Below, piece after piece: positions 35,639-43,984 of a stretch of DNA of 50,576 nt. Positions within the stretch are counted from its first letter, which is position 1, and each line of letters opens with the position of its first letter. Source of the stretch: a bacterium. GTDB lineage: Bacteria; Acidobacteriota; Polarisedimenticolia; Polarisedimenticolales; Polarisedimenticolaceae. The stretch is taken from NCBI GenBank assembly GCA_024226515.1, contig JAAELQ010000301.1:1-50576 (forward strand). Direction: 5' to 3'. Position numbers and translations under genes: made by a program. The notes below the pieces were generated by a model. It searched no databases. It was not told the DNA's origin and was given only the letters and a program-made list of their open reading frames with translations.

Positions 35639-36931
35639 TCAGGGGGCGGCCGCCAGCGCCTCCGCCTGCTCGATCTCGGTCGGGGTCAGGCGGGGGAGGA
35701 GCTTGTCGCGCCATTCCGCGGCATCACCGGTGCGGAGCTCGGCCGCGACGTCGAACCAGTGGTAGGCACGGACATAGTCCTTCTTCTTGGAGCCGCCGAG
35801 GCCGCGGAGATACAGGAACCCGAGCTTGTAGGCCGCCATTCCGTGGCCTTGCTGCGCGGCCCGCAGGTAGGCCTGCTCGGCGCGCTCGCGGTCCAGGGGA
35901 CGGCCCTGTCCGGTCGCGTACATGCGCGCGAGGCGGTACTGGTCCTCGGCGTCGTCGCCGGCCGCGCGCGCCGCCGGAGCGGCGGCTGCCTGCGCAGCGG
36001 GTCCCGGCTCGACCTCTTCCAGGGCGCGAGGCGCGGCGTTTTCGGCGACGTCGTCCGCGCGAGCGTCCGCAACGCTGAGCGGCAGGTCCGCCGGCGTGCC
36101 GCTCGTCGCGAACTCGTCGCGCAGCAGCGCCGCCGCCTCCGCGGTGCCGCTAGCGGCGAGGGTGAGCCACTCGCGGGCGACGTCGATCTGGTCGCGGGAG
36201 CGATAGAGGCTGCCGAGGTTGCGTTGTGCCGCGACGAGCCCGTGATCGGCCGCCTTCAGGTACCACTTGAGCGCCTTGTCCCCGTCGGTCTTGAGCCCGG
36301 TCCCGCGATCGAGCATGACGGCGAGGTTGTTCTCCGCCTCGGCCACGCCTCGGCGGGCGGCGCGGCGGAACCAGCGCGCGGCGGTCGCGTCGTCGGCACG
36401 CACGCCGTCCCCTGCGGCATACAGCAGCCCCAGCCGATTCTGTGCACTTGGGTGGTTGGCCTCGGCGGCGGCGCGGTACCAGCGCGCCGCGAGCTCGGTG
36501 TCGCGCTCGACGCCGAGCCCTTCCTCGTAGAGTCGTGCGAGGTTGTTCTGCGCGACGGGGCGCCCCCGCTCGGCGGCGGCGCGGTACCAGCGCGCCGCCT
36601 GTCCTGGATCGGGATCGGTGCCGCGTCCGGCCTCGTACATGCCTCCGAGGTTGTTCTGTGCGCGGGCGTGACCGCTCTCCGCCGCGGCGAGGTACCAGCC
36701 GAACGCCTCGCCCAGATCCTGCAGCTCGCCTTCGATGGCGAACACGCGCGCCGCGCGAAACTGGGCCTCGGCATCGCCCTGGCGGGCGAGCGGGAGCCAG
36801 TTCTCCAGAGCTGCGGAGAAGTCCCCGCGCTCGTACGCGTCGAGTCCCGCGTAATAGTCCCCGAGGATCACACCCGGAACGAGCAGCAGTACGCATGCCG
36901 CGACGGTCGCGAGATTGGAGATGCGCCTCAC
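35639..36931 (-). CDS. Exported Sel1-repeat protein with low-complexity linker
   Basis: A 430-residue protein that starts VRRISNLATVAACVLLLVPG, a signal peptide or anchor. About six to seven Sel1 repeats (roughly 30-260) are followed by an Ala/Pro/Glu-rich linker (about 285-325). Two more repeats follow (QYRLARMYATGQGRP, AAYKLGFLYLRGLGG) and an acidic end. The chosen GTG is directly before the signal peptide; a GTG 12 codons earlier is also open, so the start is uncertain. It probably forms an operon with the larger Sel1 gene downstream. The gap 36932-37146 has A-rich patches but no gene. Confidence 0.8.
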   Translation of the reverse strand: MRRISNLATVAACVLLLVPGVILGDYYAGLDAYERGDFSAALENWLPLARQGDAEAQFRAARVFAIEGELQDLGEAFGWYLAAAESGHARAQNNLGGMYEAGRGTDPDPGQAARWYRAAAERGRPVAQNNLARLYEEGLGVERDTELAARWYRAAAEANHPSAQNRLGLLYAAGDGVRADDATAARWFRRAARRGVAEAENNLAVMLDRGTGLKTDGDKALKWYLKAADHGLVAAQRNLGSLYRSRDQIDVAREWLTLAASGTAEAAALLRDEFATSGTPADLPLSVADARADDVAENAAPRALEEVEPGPAAQAAAAPAARAAGDDAEDQYRLARMYATGQGRPLDRERAEQAYLRAAQQGHGMAAYKLGFLYLRGLGGSKKKDYVRAYHWFDVAAELRTGDAAEWRDKLLPRLTPTEIEQAEALAAAP

Positions 36932-37146
36932 GTGGCGATGATATCCCGTGACGCTACGGCCCACCACATCGGAGCGCTATGTGAACGACATTCGTGCAGC
37001 AGGCGCCCCGCGATGACAGGCGGTAAAACAGCCGGCAAAACGGGCACGAAACCGTCATCGGCTTACGAACATGTGACCCCGAATACCTCGACTTGGCATA
37101 GCGCGGAATTATATTTGCTTAAACGCGCAACAACGAGAGGCTATCC

Positions 37147-37719
37147 ATGAACACGTTACGAATGCGACTCCTGACTCTGTGTGTGCTGGCCGTGTCCGCG
37201 CTCGCGTTGTCCTGCAGCAGCTCCGACGGGTTGCTCGGCGGCGGCGGCAGCTCCGGGCTGGACGGCGACATGAGCGGCACCTGGAACTTCAAGAGCGACA
37301 CCGGTGACCCGGTGACGATCGCCGCGTGCAGCGGTGACCTGGCGGCTTTCGCCTTCGCGCCCGACGAAGATTTCATGATCTCGGTGCACCAGGAGGGCAA
37401 TTCGGTCAGCGGCACGGTCGTGCTGCCGTGCCAGAAGTCGACCATTGGTCCCGACACCGTCGGGGTCGGTGACGTGACCGACCTATCCGCGATCCAGAGT
37501 ACCGTCGATTGCGCCGGCTTCGGCGCGAGCTTCGAGGGGACCCTCGCGGGCGCTCAGTTCTCCGGCACGATCGGCGTGGGTGACTCCTCGCAGGCGCTCG
37601 ACCTCGGTGTGTCGGGCTACGTCGTGGGCGACGAGGCCGCGCTGAGTGTGACGTCCGTCAGGGGTGAAGGGCTTTCCGGTAATTGCAGTGTGTCGGGCGC
37701 CTACAACGGAACCCGCTGA
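37147..37719 (+). CDS. Small lipoprotein of unknown function
   Basis: A 190-residue lipoprotein with signal peptide LLTLCVLAVSALALSC; LALSC is the lipobox and the Cys begins the mature chain. A Ser/Gly linker follows (SSSDGLLGGGGSSGLDG). The rest is a beta-rich domain with repeating -SGT- turns (GDMSGTWNF, NSVSGTVVLP, AQFSGTIGVG, NCSVSGAYNG), similar to small lipocalin-like exported domains. The ATG has GAGAGG 6 nt before it, and TATATT at 37110-37115 could be a -10. It is a likely substrate of the lgt and lspA products encoded at 22177-23601. A strong terminator follows. Confidence 0.75.
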   Translation: MNTLRMRLLTLCVLAVSALALSCSSSDGLLGGGGSSGLDGDMSGTWNFKSDTGDPVTIAACSGDLAAFAFAPDEDFMISVHQEGNSVSGTVVLPCQKSTIGPDTVGVGDVTDLSAIQSTVDCAGFGASFEGTLAGAQFSGTIGVGDSSQALDLGVSGYVVGDEAALSVTSVRGEGLSGNCSVSGAYNGTR

Positions 37720-37751
37720 ATCCGTCAAGCACTCCTGTCACTGTCTGGGTC

Positions 37752-39827
37752 TCACCGTTTCGTCGGGCCGGGCTTCGTGCCCGGCCCCTTCTTTTGTTTG
37801 GGTCCGACCGACGAGGCGCTCTTGCGTTGGGGGCGGTAGCCCCCGGCGGCGGTGTTGCGGGATTGCTTCTTCGACCCCTTCCGCTGCTCTCCGTCGATGC
37901 GGTGCACGTACTCGCCGCCGAACGACGCGTTCGCGTCGGCGCGACGCCGGGCCAGCGCCTCGCGCGGAGGAGTCGCGGGGATCAGGGCGTCGCATCCGTG
38001 CCCGATCAGGTCCGGGCGTCCCGCCTGCACCAGCGCCTTGCGCACCTCGAAGTAGTTCTCGGGCTTGAAAAACTGCATCAACGCACGCTGTAGCTTGCGG
38101 TCGCGCAGGTGCTTTGCCACGAAGACCGGCTTGCGGCTGAACGGGTCGATCCCGGTGTGGTACATCGCCGTCGCGACGTCGAACGGGGCGGGAATGAAGT
38201 CCTGTACCTGGTCCGGCCGGTAGCCCGTGCGCTTGAGGAACAGCGCGAGGTCGATCATCGCGTCGAGGTCGCTGCCGGGGTGGCTCGCGATGAAGTACGG
38301 GATGATGTACTGCTTCTTGCCGGCGCGCCGTGACTCCGTGTCGAACGCAGTGGAGAACGCCTCGAAGTCGTCGCCCGACGGCTTGCGCATGCGATCGAGA
38401 ACCTCGGTGTCCGTGTGCTCGGGGGCGACCTTGAGGTGACCGCCGACGTGGTGCCGCGTCAGCTCACGCATGTACGTCGGCGAGCGGCGCGCGAGATCCA
38501 TGCGGATGCCGCTGGCCACCAGCACCTTCTTCACGCCGGGGATGTCACGCGCCTCGCGCATCAACTCGATCAGCGGCCCGTGGTCCGTGCCCAGCAGCTT
38601 GCAGACCTTGGGATGCACGCACGACTGGCGGCGACAGATCGCCTCGACGTCGGGCTTCGTGCACTTCATCGTGTACATGTTGGCCGTGGGGCCGCCGATG
38701 TCGCTGACGGTGCCCTTGAACTGCGGGTCTCCCGCGAGGGCCCGTAGCTCGCCGACGATCGACTTCTTGCTGCGCGACTGGATGATGCGGCCCTGGTGCG
38801 TCGTGATCGAGCAGAACGTGCAGCCGCCGAAGCAACCGCGCATGATGGTCACCGAGTCCTTGATCATCTCGAACGCGGGAATCGGCTCGGTGTACGAGGG
38901 GTGCGGACGGCGCGTGTAGGGCAGGCCGTACACACGGTCCATCGATGCGCCGGAGATCGGCAGCGCGGGGCGGTTGCAGACCACCGTCTGCTGCCCATGG
39001 CGCTGTGCCAGCCGACGCGCGTTGTAGGGGTTCGTCTCGTTGTGGATCGTGCGTGTCGCCTCGGCGAACGCGCGCTTGTCGTCGCGCACCTCCTCGAACG
39101 AGGGCAGCAGCAGGGCGTCGTCGGGGGGCTCTTCGGATGCGCCGAGCGCGAAGGCCACGCCGCGCAGGTCGCGCAGGTCGCGCGCGCCCTCGCCGCCGTC
39201 GAGCCTGCGCGCGATCTCGAGGATGCCCTCCTCGCCCATGCCGAAGACCAACAGATCCGCCTTGCAGTCGAGCAGGATCGAGCGACGCACCTTGTCGCTC
39301 CAGTAGTCGTAGTGCGCGAGCCGACGCAGCGACGCTTCGACGGCTCCCGTGATGACCGGGACGTTCTTGTACGCCTCGCGCGCGCGCTGGCAGTAGGCCA
39401 GCGTGGCACGGTCGGGACGCATCCCGATCCGGCCGCCCGGCGAGTACGCATCGTCGTTGCGCACCTTCCGATTGGCCGTGTAGTGGTTGATCATCGAGTC
39501 CATGTTCCCCGCGCTGATCGCGTAGAACAGGCGCGGGCGCCCGAAACGGCGCCAGGGGTCGGCCGAGCGCCAGTCCGGCTGCGCCAGGATGGCGACGCGG
39601 TATCCCGCGGCTTCCAGCACGCGGCCCAGGATCGCCATGGCGAAGCTGGGGTGGTCCACGTAGGCGTCTCCGGTGACGAACACGACGTCGGGCTGCTCCC
39701 AGCCACGCGCCTGCATCTCCGCCGGAGAGATCGGCAGCGGCGTGGCGGGCAGCGACGGCCGCGCGGGCAAGCCCGTCAGCAGGTTGCCGGTGGCTCCCGG
39801 TTTGTCGAGAACTCGCCGAGGGGACAT
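37752..39827 (-). CDS. YgiQ-family radical SAM protein
   Basis: A 691-residue protein of the YgiQ (UPF0313) family. An N-terminal cobalamin-binding-like segment (PDVVFVTGDAYVDHPSFAMA) precedes a radical SAM domain with the CxxxCxxC cluster motif in RGCFGGCTFCSI. The region PSGDDFEAFSTAFDTESRRA and a conserved C-terminal part follow. A basic tail (QKKGPGTKPGPTKR) ends it. The biochemical function of the family is unknown. The length is close to the family norm. The stop lies only 33 nt past that of the convergent lipoprotein gene. Confidence 0.88.
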   Translation of the reverse strand: MSPRRVLDKPGATGNLLTGLPARPSLPATPLPISPAEMQARGWEQPDVVFVTGDAYVDHPSFAMAILGRVLEAAGYRVAILAQPDWRSADPWRRFGRPRLFYAISAGNMDSMINHYTANRKVRNDDAYSPGGRIGMRPDRATLAYCQRAREAYKNVPVITGAVEASLRRLAHYDYWSDKVRRSILLDCKADLLVFGMGEEGILEIARRLDGGEGARDLRDLRGVAFALGASEEPPDDALLLPSFEEVRDDKRAFAEATRTIHNETNPYNARRLAQRHGQQTVVCNRPALPISGASMDRVYGLPYTRRPHPSYTEPIPAFEMIKDSVTIMRGCFGGCTFCSITTHQGRIIQSRSKKSIVGELRALAGDPQFKGTVSDIGGPTANMYTMKCTKPDVEAICRRQSCVHPKVCKLLGTDHGPLIELMREARDIPGVKKVLVASGIRMDLARRSPTYMRELTRHHVGGHLKVAPEHTDTEVLDRMRKPSGDDFEAFSTAFDTESRRAGKKQYIIPYFIASHPGSDLDAMIDLALFLKRTGYRPDQVQDFIPAPFDVATAMYHTGIDPFSRKPVFVAKHLRDRKLQRALMQFFKPENYFEVRKALVQAGRPDLIGHGCDALIPATPPREALARRRADANASFGGEYVHRIDGEQRKGSKKQSRNTAAGGYRPQRKSASSVGPKQKKGPGTKPGPTKR
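37765..37799 (+). terminator. Rho-independent terminator inside the 3' end of the convergent ygiQ-like gene
   Basis: A perfect 9-bp stem GGGCCGGGC / GCCCGGCCC, loop TTCGT, then CTTCTTTTGTTT. It serves the lipoprotein gene, but lies within the last 16 codons of the minus-strand radical SAM gene. Confidence 0.85.
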
Positions 39828-39891
39828 GGCCTTAACCTACCCGGGTTTGCCGCCCGGGTCGAGCGTGGGGCGACTCGGCCGCTGTCGGCGC

Positions 39892-40761
39892 CTAGTCGGC
39901 GAGCGCCTCCGAGATCGAGACGGTGTCGAGCATGCTCGTGTCGTGGATCTCGATGCGTGGCAGCGCGCTGCGCTCTCCCGGGCCGTCGTCGTGGGCGATG
40001 ACGGCATCGTCTCGTCCGGGCTCGTGAATATCGCAGTGGCCGACTCCGCACGCGATCTCGATGCGGGAGTCCACCGTCCACTCGCCGCGGAGGTCGATGC
40101 AGGCCTCGCCGGTGCCGACATCGATGCGCACGTCGCCCGGGCCGGCGTTGCCGAGCTGAGCGATCTCGATCTCGCCCACGGGGACGTCCAGGTGCAGGTG
40201 TGTCATCGGCTGGCGCAAGGGCTCGGAGAAGGCGAAGCGGTGCTGGCCCGGACCCACCTGCAGCGTCGTCGCGACCGTCCACGTACTGCCGAGCTCCGCG
40301 CTCGTGCTCCCGCCGCTGATCTCGCCGTCGATGGCGAGAGGGAGGTTCGGGGGGAGTTCGATGCGGAGCGCGGTGCCCGGCGCGGGTGCAAGACGGTGCA
40401 GCAGGCCGATCGGCTGGACTTCGAGGCGATAGACCCAGGGCGCGTCGCCCTCCGTCGAGTACACAGCGGTCCAGTCATATCCGGCGGAGTTGTAACTACC
40501 GGAAACGCGAATCGTCTTCTCGGGTGCGCCCTTCACGATGGTCAGCTCGACACCTCGCAGGTCGAGGACCAGCCGGCCGGGTCGATCGGGGTCGGCCGAA
40601 CGCGGTAGCGAGCGGGATTCGTCGATCGTCTCGACCTCGCCGCTGCGCGTCAGCTCGAAGGCGACGAGGGCCGCGGCCGTGGCGATCAGCGCCATGAACA
40701 ACAGGCCGAGGATGCCGAGCCAGAGCTTCTTGCGCTTGGAGTTCGGTTCCACGTTACCCAT
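39892..40761 (-). CDS. Single-pass membrane protein with DUF4097-like beta-helical domain
   Basis: A 289-residue protein. A short basic cytoplasmic start (SKRKKLWLG) leads to one membrane helix (about 14-36, LGLLFMALIATAAALVAF). A long extracytoplasmic domain follows, with repeating short strands (LVLDLRGVELTIVKG, LHLDVPVGEIEIAQLG, VRIDVGTGEACIDLRG). This repeat pattern resembles putative-adhesin DUF4097 proteins with beta-helix folds. Role unknown. The Dus gene lies 20 nt upstream of it in... transcription order from the right, so the two may be co-transcribed. Confidence 0.6.
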   Translation of the reverse strand: MGNVEPNSKRKKLWLGILGLLFMALIATAAALVAFELTRSGEVETIDESRSLPRSADPDRPGRLVLDLRGVELTIVKGAPEKTIRVSGSYNSAGYDWTAVYSTEGDAPWVYRLEVQPIGLLHRLAPAPGTALRIELPPNLPLAIDGEISGGSTSAELGSTWTVATTLQVGPGQHRFAFSEPLRQPMTHLHLDVPVGEIEIAQLGNAGPGDVRIDVGTGEACIDLRGEWTVDSRIEIACGVGHCDIHEPGRDDAVIAHDDGPGERSALPRIEIHDTSMLDTVSISEALAD

Positions 40762-40781
40762 ACGGCGGCGGGCGGGATCGA

Positions 40782-41804
40782 TTACATCTCCCCCGTTTTC
40801 AGCCCGAGAACCGCCGTTTCGGCGCGGCAGCCATCAGGGCGGCCAGCAACGGGTTGTCCTCCGATCCCGATCGCCACGCCGCATAGACGCTCGAGCAACG
40901 GTTCCAGCTCGCGCTGCTCCAACCACCAGGTGCGATCGCTCAGGAACAGCCCGCCCGCGCTCCACGTACGGATCAGCCGCTTGAGCCGGCCGGCTACCGT
41001 GACTCGCTTGGCGCGCATGCGGCTCGCGAGCGATCGCGCATACTCCAGCAGGAAGTCGGCGGCCTCCGCGCGGTCGACCGTCCGCCCGCTGAAGATCCAC
41101 GGATCGGCCAGCGCCGCGCGACCGACCATCGCGTAGGCACACCCGGTCTCGACGAACATGCGCCGCAGATCGACGTGGGTGTTGATGCCGCCGTTCCCAC
41201 ACACGGGGATCCTCACCGCAGCCACCGCGCGGCGTAGCCTCGTCCAGTCGCCGTCGCCGCGGTAGCCCTCTTCTCGAGTACGGCAGTGCACCGTGAGCAT
41301 CCGCGCGCCACCGGCCTCGACGGCGCGTGCGATCTCCTCCAGCCTGGCATCGTCCCGTCCTCCGGCACGGATCTTGGCCGTGATCGGAATCGTACGCACG
41401 GCCTGCACGCAGCTGCGGACAACGCGCTCGATCCGACGCGGCTCGTCCAGCAGCGCGGCGCCGGCGCAAGTCCGCAACGCGCCCTTGGCCGGGCAGCCGA
41501 AGTTGAGATCGACGACCGGCGCGCCGATCGATTCGGCCACGCGCGCGGTCTCGGCGAGTGCGTCCTCGCGCTGCCCCATCAACTGCAGCCCGACGGGCGC
41601 CGCGAAGCGTTCCGGCCCGAGGTGGGTGGCGAGATTCCGCGCCGGGAGAGGATGCGTCACGACGCGCGCGAACTCGGTGAAGGCACCGCCAAGCGCGGTC
41701 GGCGCGTTGCGTTGCAAGACAAGATCGCGAAAGCACGGCTCCGTGACACCCTCCATCGGGGCCAGCAGGGCCGGGCCGGTGAAGGGTAGACGGTGGTCGC
41801 GCAT
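40782..41804 (-). CDS. tRNA-dihydrouridine synthase family protein
   Basis: The 340-residue protein is a Dus-type flavoprotein that reduces uridines in tRNA using FMN and NADPH. It has LLAPMEGVTEPCFRDL, GLQLMGQREDALAE, VDLNFGCPAKGAL (containing the catalytic Cys), RMLTVHCRTREEGY and GNGGINTH. Length and order match Dus enzymes. Which Dus subfamily it belongs to is unclear, and the C-terminal part (FLSDRTWWLEQ onward) is more like DusC. It is a compact gene 41 nt from the ABM-like gene on the same strand. Confidence 0.88.
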   Translation of the reverse strand: MRDHRLPFTGPALLAPMEGVTEPCFRDLVLQRNAPTALGGAFTEFARVVTHPLPARNLATHLGPERFAAPVGLQLMGQREDALAETARVAESIGAPVVDLNFGCPAKGALRTCAGAALLDEPRRIERVVRSCVQAVRTIPITAKIRAGGRDDARLEEIARAVEAGGARMLTVHCRTREEGYRGDGDWTRLRRAVAAVRIPVCGNGGINTHVDLRRMFVETGCAYAMVGRAALADPWIFSGRTVDRAEAADFLLEYARSLASRMRAKRVTVAGRLKRLIRTWSAGGLFLSDRTWWLEQRELEPLLERLCGVAIGIGGQPVAGRPDGCRAETAVLGLKTGEM

Positions 41805-41845
41805 CGGGGCAGGGTAGCGCAGCGGGGGAGGATCTTGTGCGCTCG

Positions 41846-42442
41846 CTAGTACTCCTGGATATCCAACTGCTCGAGGAAGCGGATGTCCGGTCGGCCCACG
41901 ACGCCGGCGCTCTGCATGGCCTCGCGCAGCTCGCTCGACTCGACGAACGCGCGCAGCGCGGACATCTCCTCGGCCTGATGGTAGATGATCACGCGGTTCG
42001 GGTTGCCCGCGTCCTGGTTCACCGCGTGGCCCACGATGCCGGCCCGTTTGCGGTGCGCGTCGAAATCGTCGTACGCCTTGCGCCAGGAGGAGTAGTCCTC
42101 GACCTCGTGCACCACGACCATTCCGGGCAGCTTGCGGTCCTCGATGAAGTCAGCCGACATCGGATTCATCGACCACACCTCGGGCTCGCCCTCGACGCCC
42201 GCGCTCTGCATGATCTCCTTCAGCTTCGGGTTCTGCAGGTGGGCGGCCAGCTTGGCGGCGTCGGCGGCCGGGCAGTAGACGTAGATCCTCTCGGGGGCGT
42301 CCGCGTCGCGACTGACGTCGTGTCCGAAGATGCCGTCGTCCTTGCGGAACTGCCGGGTGTCGTCGAACACGCGCTTCCAGGCGGCGTAGTCGGCGACGCG
42401 GTGGGCAACGAGGACGGCGGCGGGCGGAAGGGGGTGGCTCAT
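41846..42442 (-). CDS. Protein with two tandem ABM-like ferredoxin-fold domains
   Basis: A 198-residue protein made of two copies of about 95 residues. Copy one has VLVAHRVADYAAWKRVFDD, HDVSRDADAPERIYVY and KEIMQSAGVEGEPEVW. Copy two has VVVHEVEDYSSWRKAYDDF, HAVNQDAGNPNRVIIY and REAMQSAGVVGRPDIR. The fold is the dimeric alpha-beta barrel of antibiotic-biosynthesis monooxygenase and cyclase-like families, in which two subunits form one barrel. The duplication would make the barrel within one chain. The substrate is unknown; no obvious heme ligand was identified. Confidence 0.7.
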   Translation of the reverse strand: MSHPLPPAAVLVAHRVADYAAWKRVFDDTRQFRKDDGIFGHDVSRDADAPERIYVYCPAADAAKLAAHLQNPKLKEIMQSAGVEGEPEVWSMNPMSADFIEDRKLPGMVVVHEVEDYSSWRKAYDDFDAHRKRAGIVGHAVNQDAGNPNRVIIYHQAEEMSALRAFVESSELREAMQSAGVVGRPDIRFLEQLDIQEY

Positions 42443-42546
42443 CTACTTGGCTCCTTGTGCAAATGTGGATCGGCCGCCTCGGGGGCGCCACAGTCTGCCG
42501 TCCGAGGTACGCTCATTCTACGGAGTCGTTGCCCCGTCGGGCAAGC

Positions 42547-43731
42547 TTACCGCGTGTGCGAAACGGGTTCGCGCCGGAGCAGGCTCGGGTATCTCCGTCC
42601 GTTGAGGAAGGCCCCGACGAAGGTGCCGCGCACCAGCACGGCGTAGGTCACGAGGCAGATCGCGGTGGTCCCGCCGAGCACGAGCATGAACTTGACCCCG
42701 GCCGGCAGGCCCGAGCCGATGAGCAGCCCGGCACCGAGCGCAGTCAGCGGCAGGTGAACCAGGTAGAACCAGTAGGATGCGTCCGAGACCCAGCGCATCG
42801 CCGCCGAGTGTCGACTGAAATAGCGTACGAACAGCCCGGTGATGCCAAAGACGAAACTCCACACGGCGAGCACATTCAGCGCCGTCAACGTTGCCTCGTG
42901 GAGCCGCTCGTAGGCCAGGGTCTTCACGAGGAACGACGCCGTCGCGATCGTGGTCAACGCCCAGGCGTGTCGCGGCAAACCGCTCACGAGGTTCCTCGAG
43001 CCGTAGAGCAACCAACCGAAGACGTAGAACGTGAAGTAGTTGAGCAGCGGCTCCCAGGCCGGAACGAAGCTGCCCGTCTTCTCGGGCCAGGGCGTTCCCA
43101 TCAGCAGCAACAAGATGAAGCTCGGACCCGCAAACAGCAGCGGCCGGAGCGCCGACGATCGCATCATCAACTCGTATAGCCACCGGATCCGGCGCGAACC
43201 CCCCGGCAGCCGCCGCATGACCGAACCGAGAAGCCAGCCGGCGAAGGAGAACAAGACCAGGTATTCGAGGAACCACAGGTGCATCGGATTGGCCGGGATC
43301 AGAACCAGGGGATTCAGCAGCGCCGCAAGCGCTCCGATGAGCGGTGTCGCCGAGCCGTTCATCGCCGCGGTCGTGTAGACCCAGGCAAACACCACCGGCG
43401 GCCAGATCAGGAACAGGAACGCGAGGAACGGGTAGACGACGCGCGACAGGCGGTTGCGGAGCAGTTCCCGCGGCGACCGCTCGTAGAACAGCAGCGCCCC
43501 GAAGAAACCGGCGATGGCGAAGAAGACGGGCATGCGGAAAGCGTGGATGTAGGCGACGACCAGATCGAACACCGGAGAGGTGGTCTCGGGGTCCTTCAGC
43601 GACCAGGCGTCGCCGTGCTCGAGAGTTGTGTAGGAAATCGCCGAGTGCAACACCAGACCGAGCAGCATCATGATGGCGCGCAGCGAGTCCAGCGCGTGTA
43701 GGCGTTCGGTTCTCTGCGGTCGGTGAGACAT
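42547..43731 (-). CDS. Membrane acyltransferase, family 3 (OpgC/OafA-like)
   Basis: A 394-residue inner-membrane protein with about ten hydrophobic helices. LHALDSLRAIMMLLGLVLHS is the family-3 acyltransferase signature with the conserved His. AYIHAFRMPVFFAIAGFFGA and HLWFLEYLVLFSFAGW are further conserved parts and resemble the glucan-modifying OpgC (MdoC) branch. It may add succinyl or acetyl groups to a periplasmic glucan or polysaccharide; the acceptor is unknown. It is divergent from the DUF4838 gene, with 253 nt between the two starts. Confidence 0.82.
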   Translation of the reverse strand: MSHRPQRTERLHALDSLRAIMMLLGLVLHSAISYTTLEHGDAWSLKDPETTSPVFDLVVAYIHAFRMPVFFAIAGFFGALLFYERSPRELLRNRLSRVVYPFLAFLFLIWPPVVFAWVYTTAAMNGSATPLIGALAALLNPLVLIPANPMHLWFLEYLVLFSFAGWLLGSVMRRLPGGSRRIRWLYELMMRSSALRPLLFAGPSFILLLLMGTPWPEKTGSFVPAWEPLLNYFTFYVFGWLLYGSRNLVSGLPRHAWALTTIATASFLVKTLAYERLHEATLTALNVLAVWSFVFGITGLFVRYFSRHSAAMRWVSDASYWFYLVHLPLTALGAGLLIGSGLPAGVKFMLVLGGTTAICLVTYAVLVRGTFVGAFLNGRRYPSLLRREPVSHTR

Positions 43732-43860
43732 GGTGCTTCGGCTCTTCGATCCTCCCGACTGCTGTCAGGCGCGCATTGTATCTGTTGCCTTGGGAGGCCC
43801 GCCTTCGCGGTGCCATGCCCGCCCGGGAACAGGCTCCGATCGTCTCGCATGAGCTTCCCA

Positions 43861-43928
43861 CTCGACGAGTCCGGGGGGCAGCGGGGAGCGTACGGTCGAA
43901 CTCGACGATGACCGTATACTCTCGACGA
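43861..43928 (+). promoter_or_regulatory. Three helically phased CTCGACGA repeats around a -10-like element
   Basis: CTCGACGA occurs at 43861-43868, 43901-43908 and 43921-43928, so the starts are 40 and 20 bp apart, close to whole helical turns. The last two flank TATACT (43915-43920), a good -10 hexamer 64 nt before the ATG at 43985. No matching -35 was found, which fits activator-dependent transcription. The rest of the 253-nt divergent gap shows no gene. Confidence 0.4.
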
Positions 43929-43984
43929 GACATCCGGTTGCCGGAACGCATGGTGGAACACGCCCAGGCCGGGAGAGACCGAGA

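Noticed and set aside
37025..37051. Three short A-tracts 12 bp apart before the lipoprotein gene
   Set aside because: Tracts of three to four A at 12-bp spacing are too short and out of phase to claim DNA bending.
37093..37115. TTGGCA near an AT-rich hexamer considered as a sigma-70 or sigma-54 promoter
   Set aside because: The spacing to TATATT is 11 nt, too short for sigma-70, and the GG/GC spacing of sigma-54 sites is not met. Only the -10-like element is mentioned.
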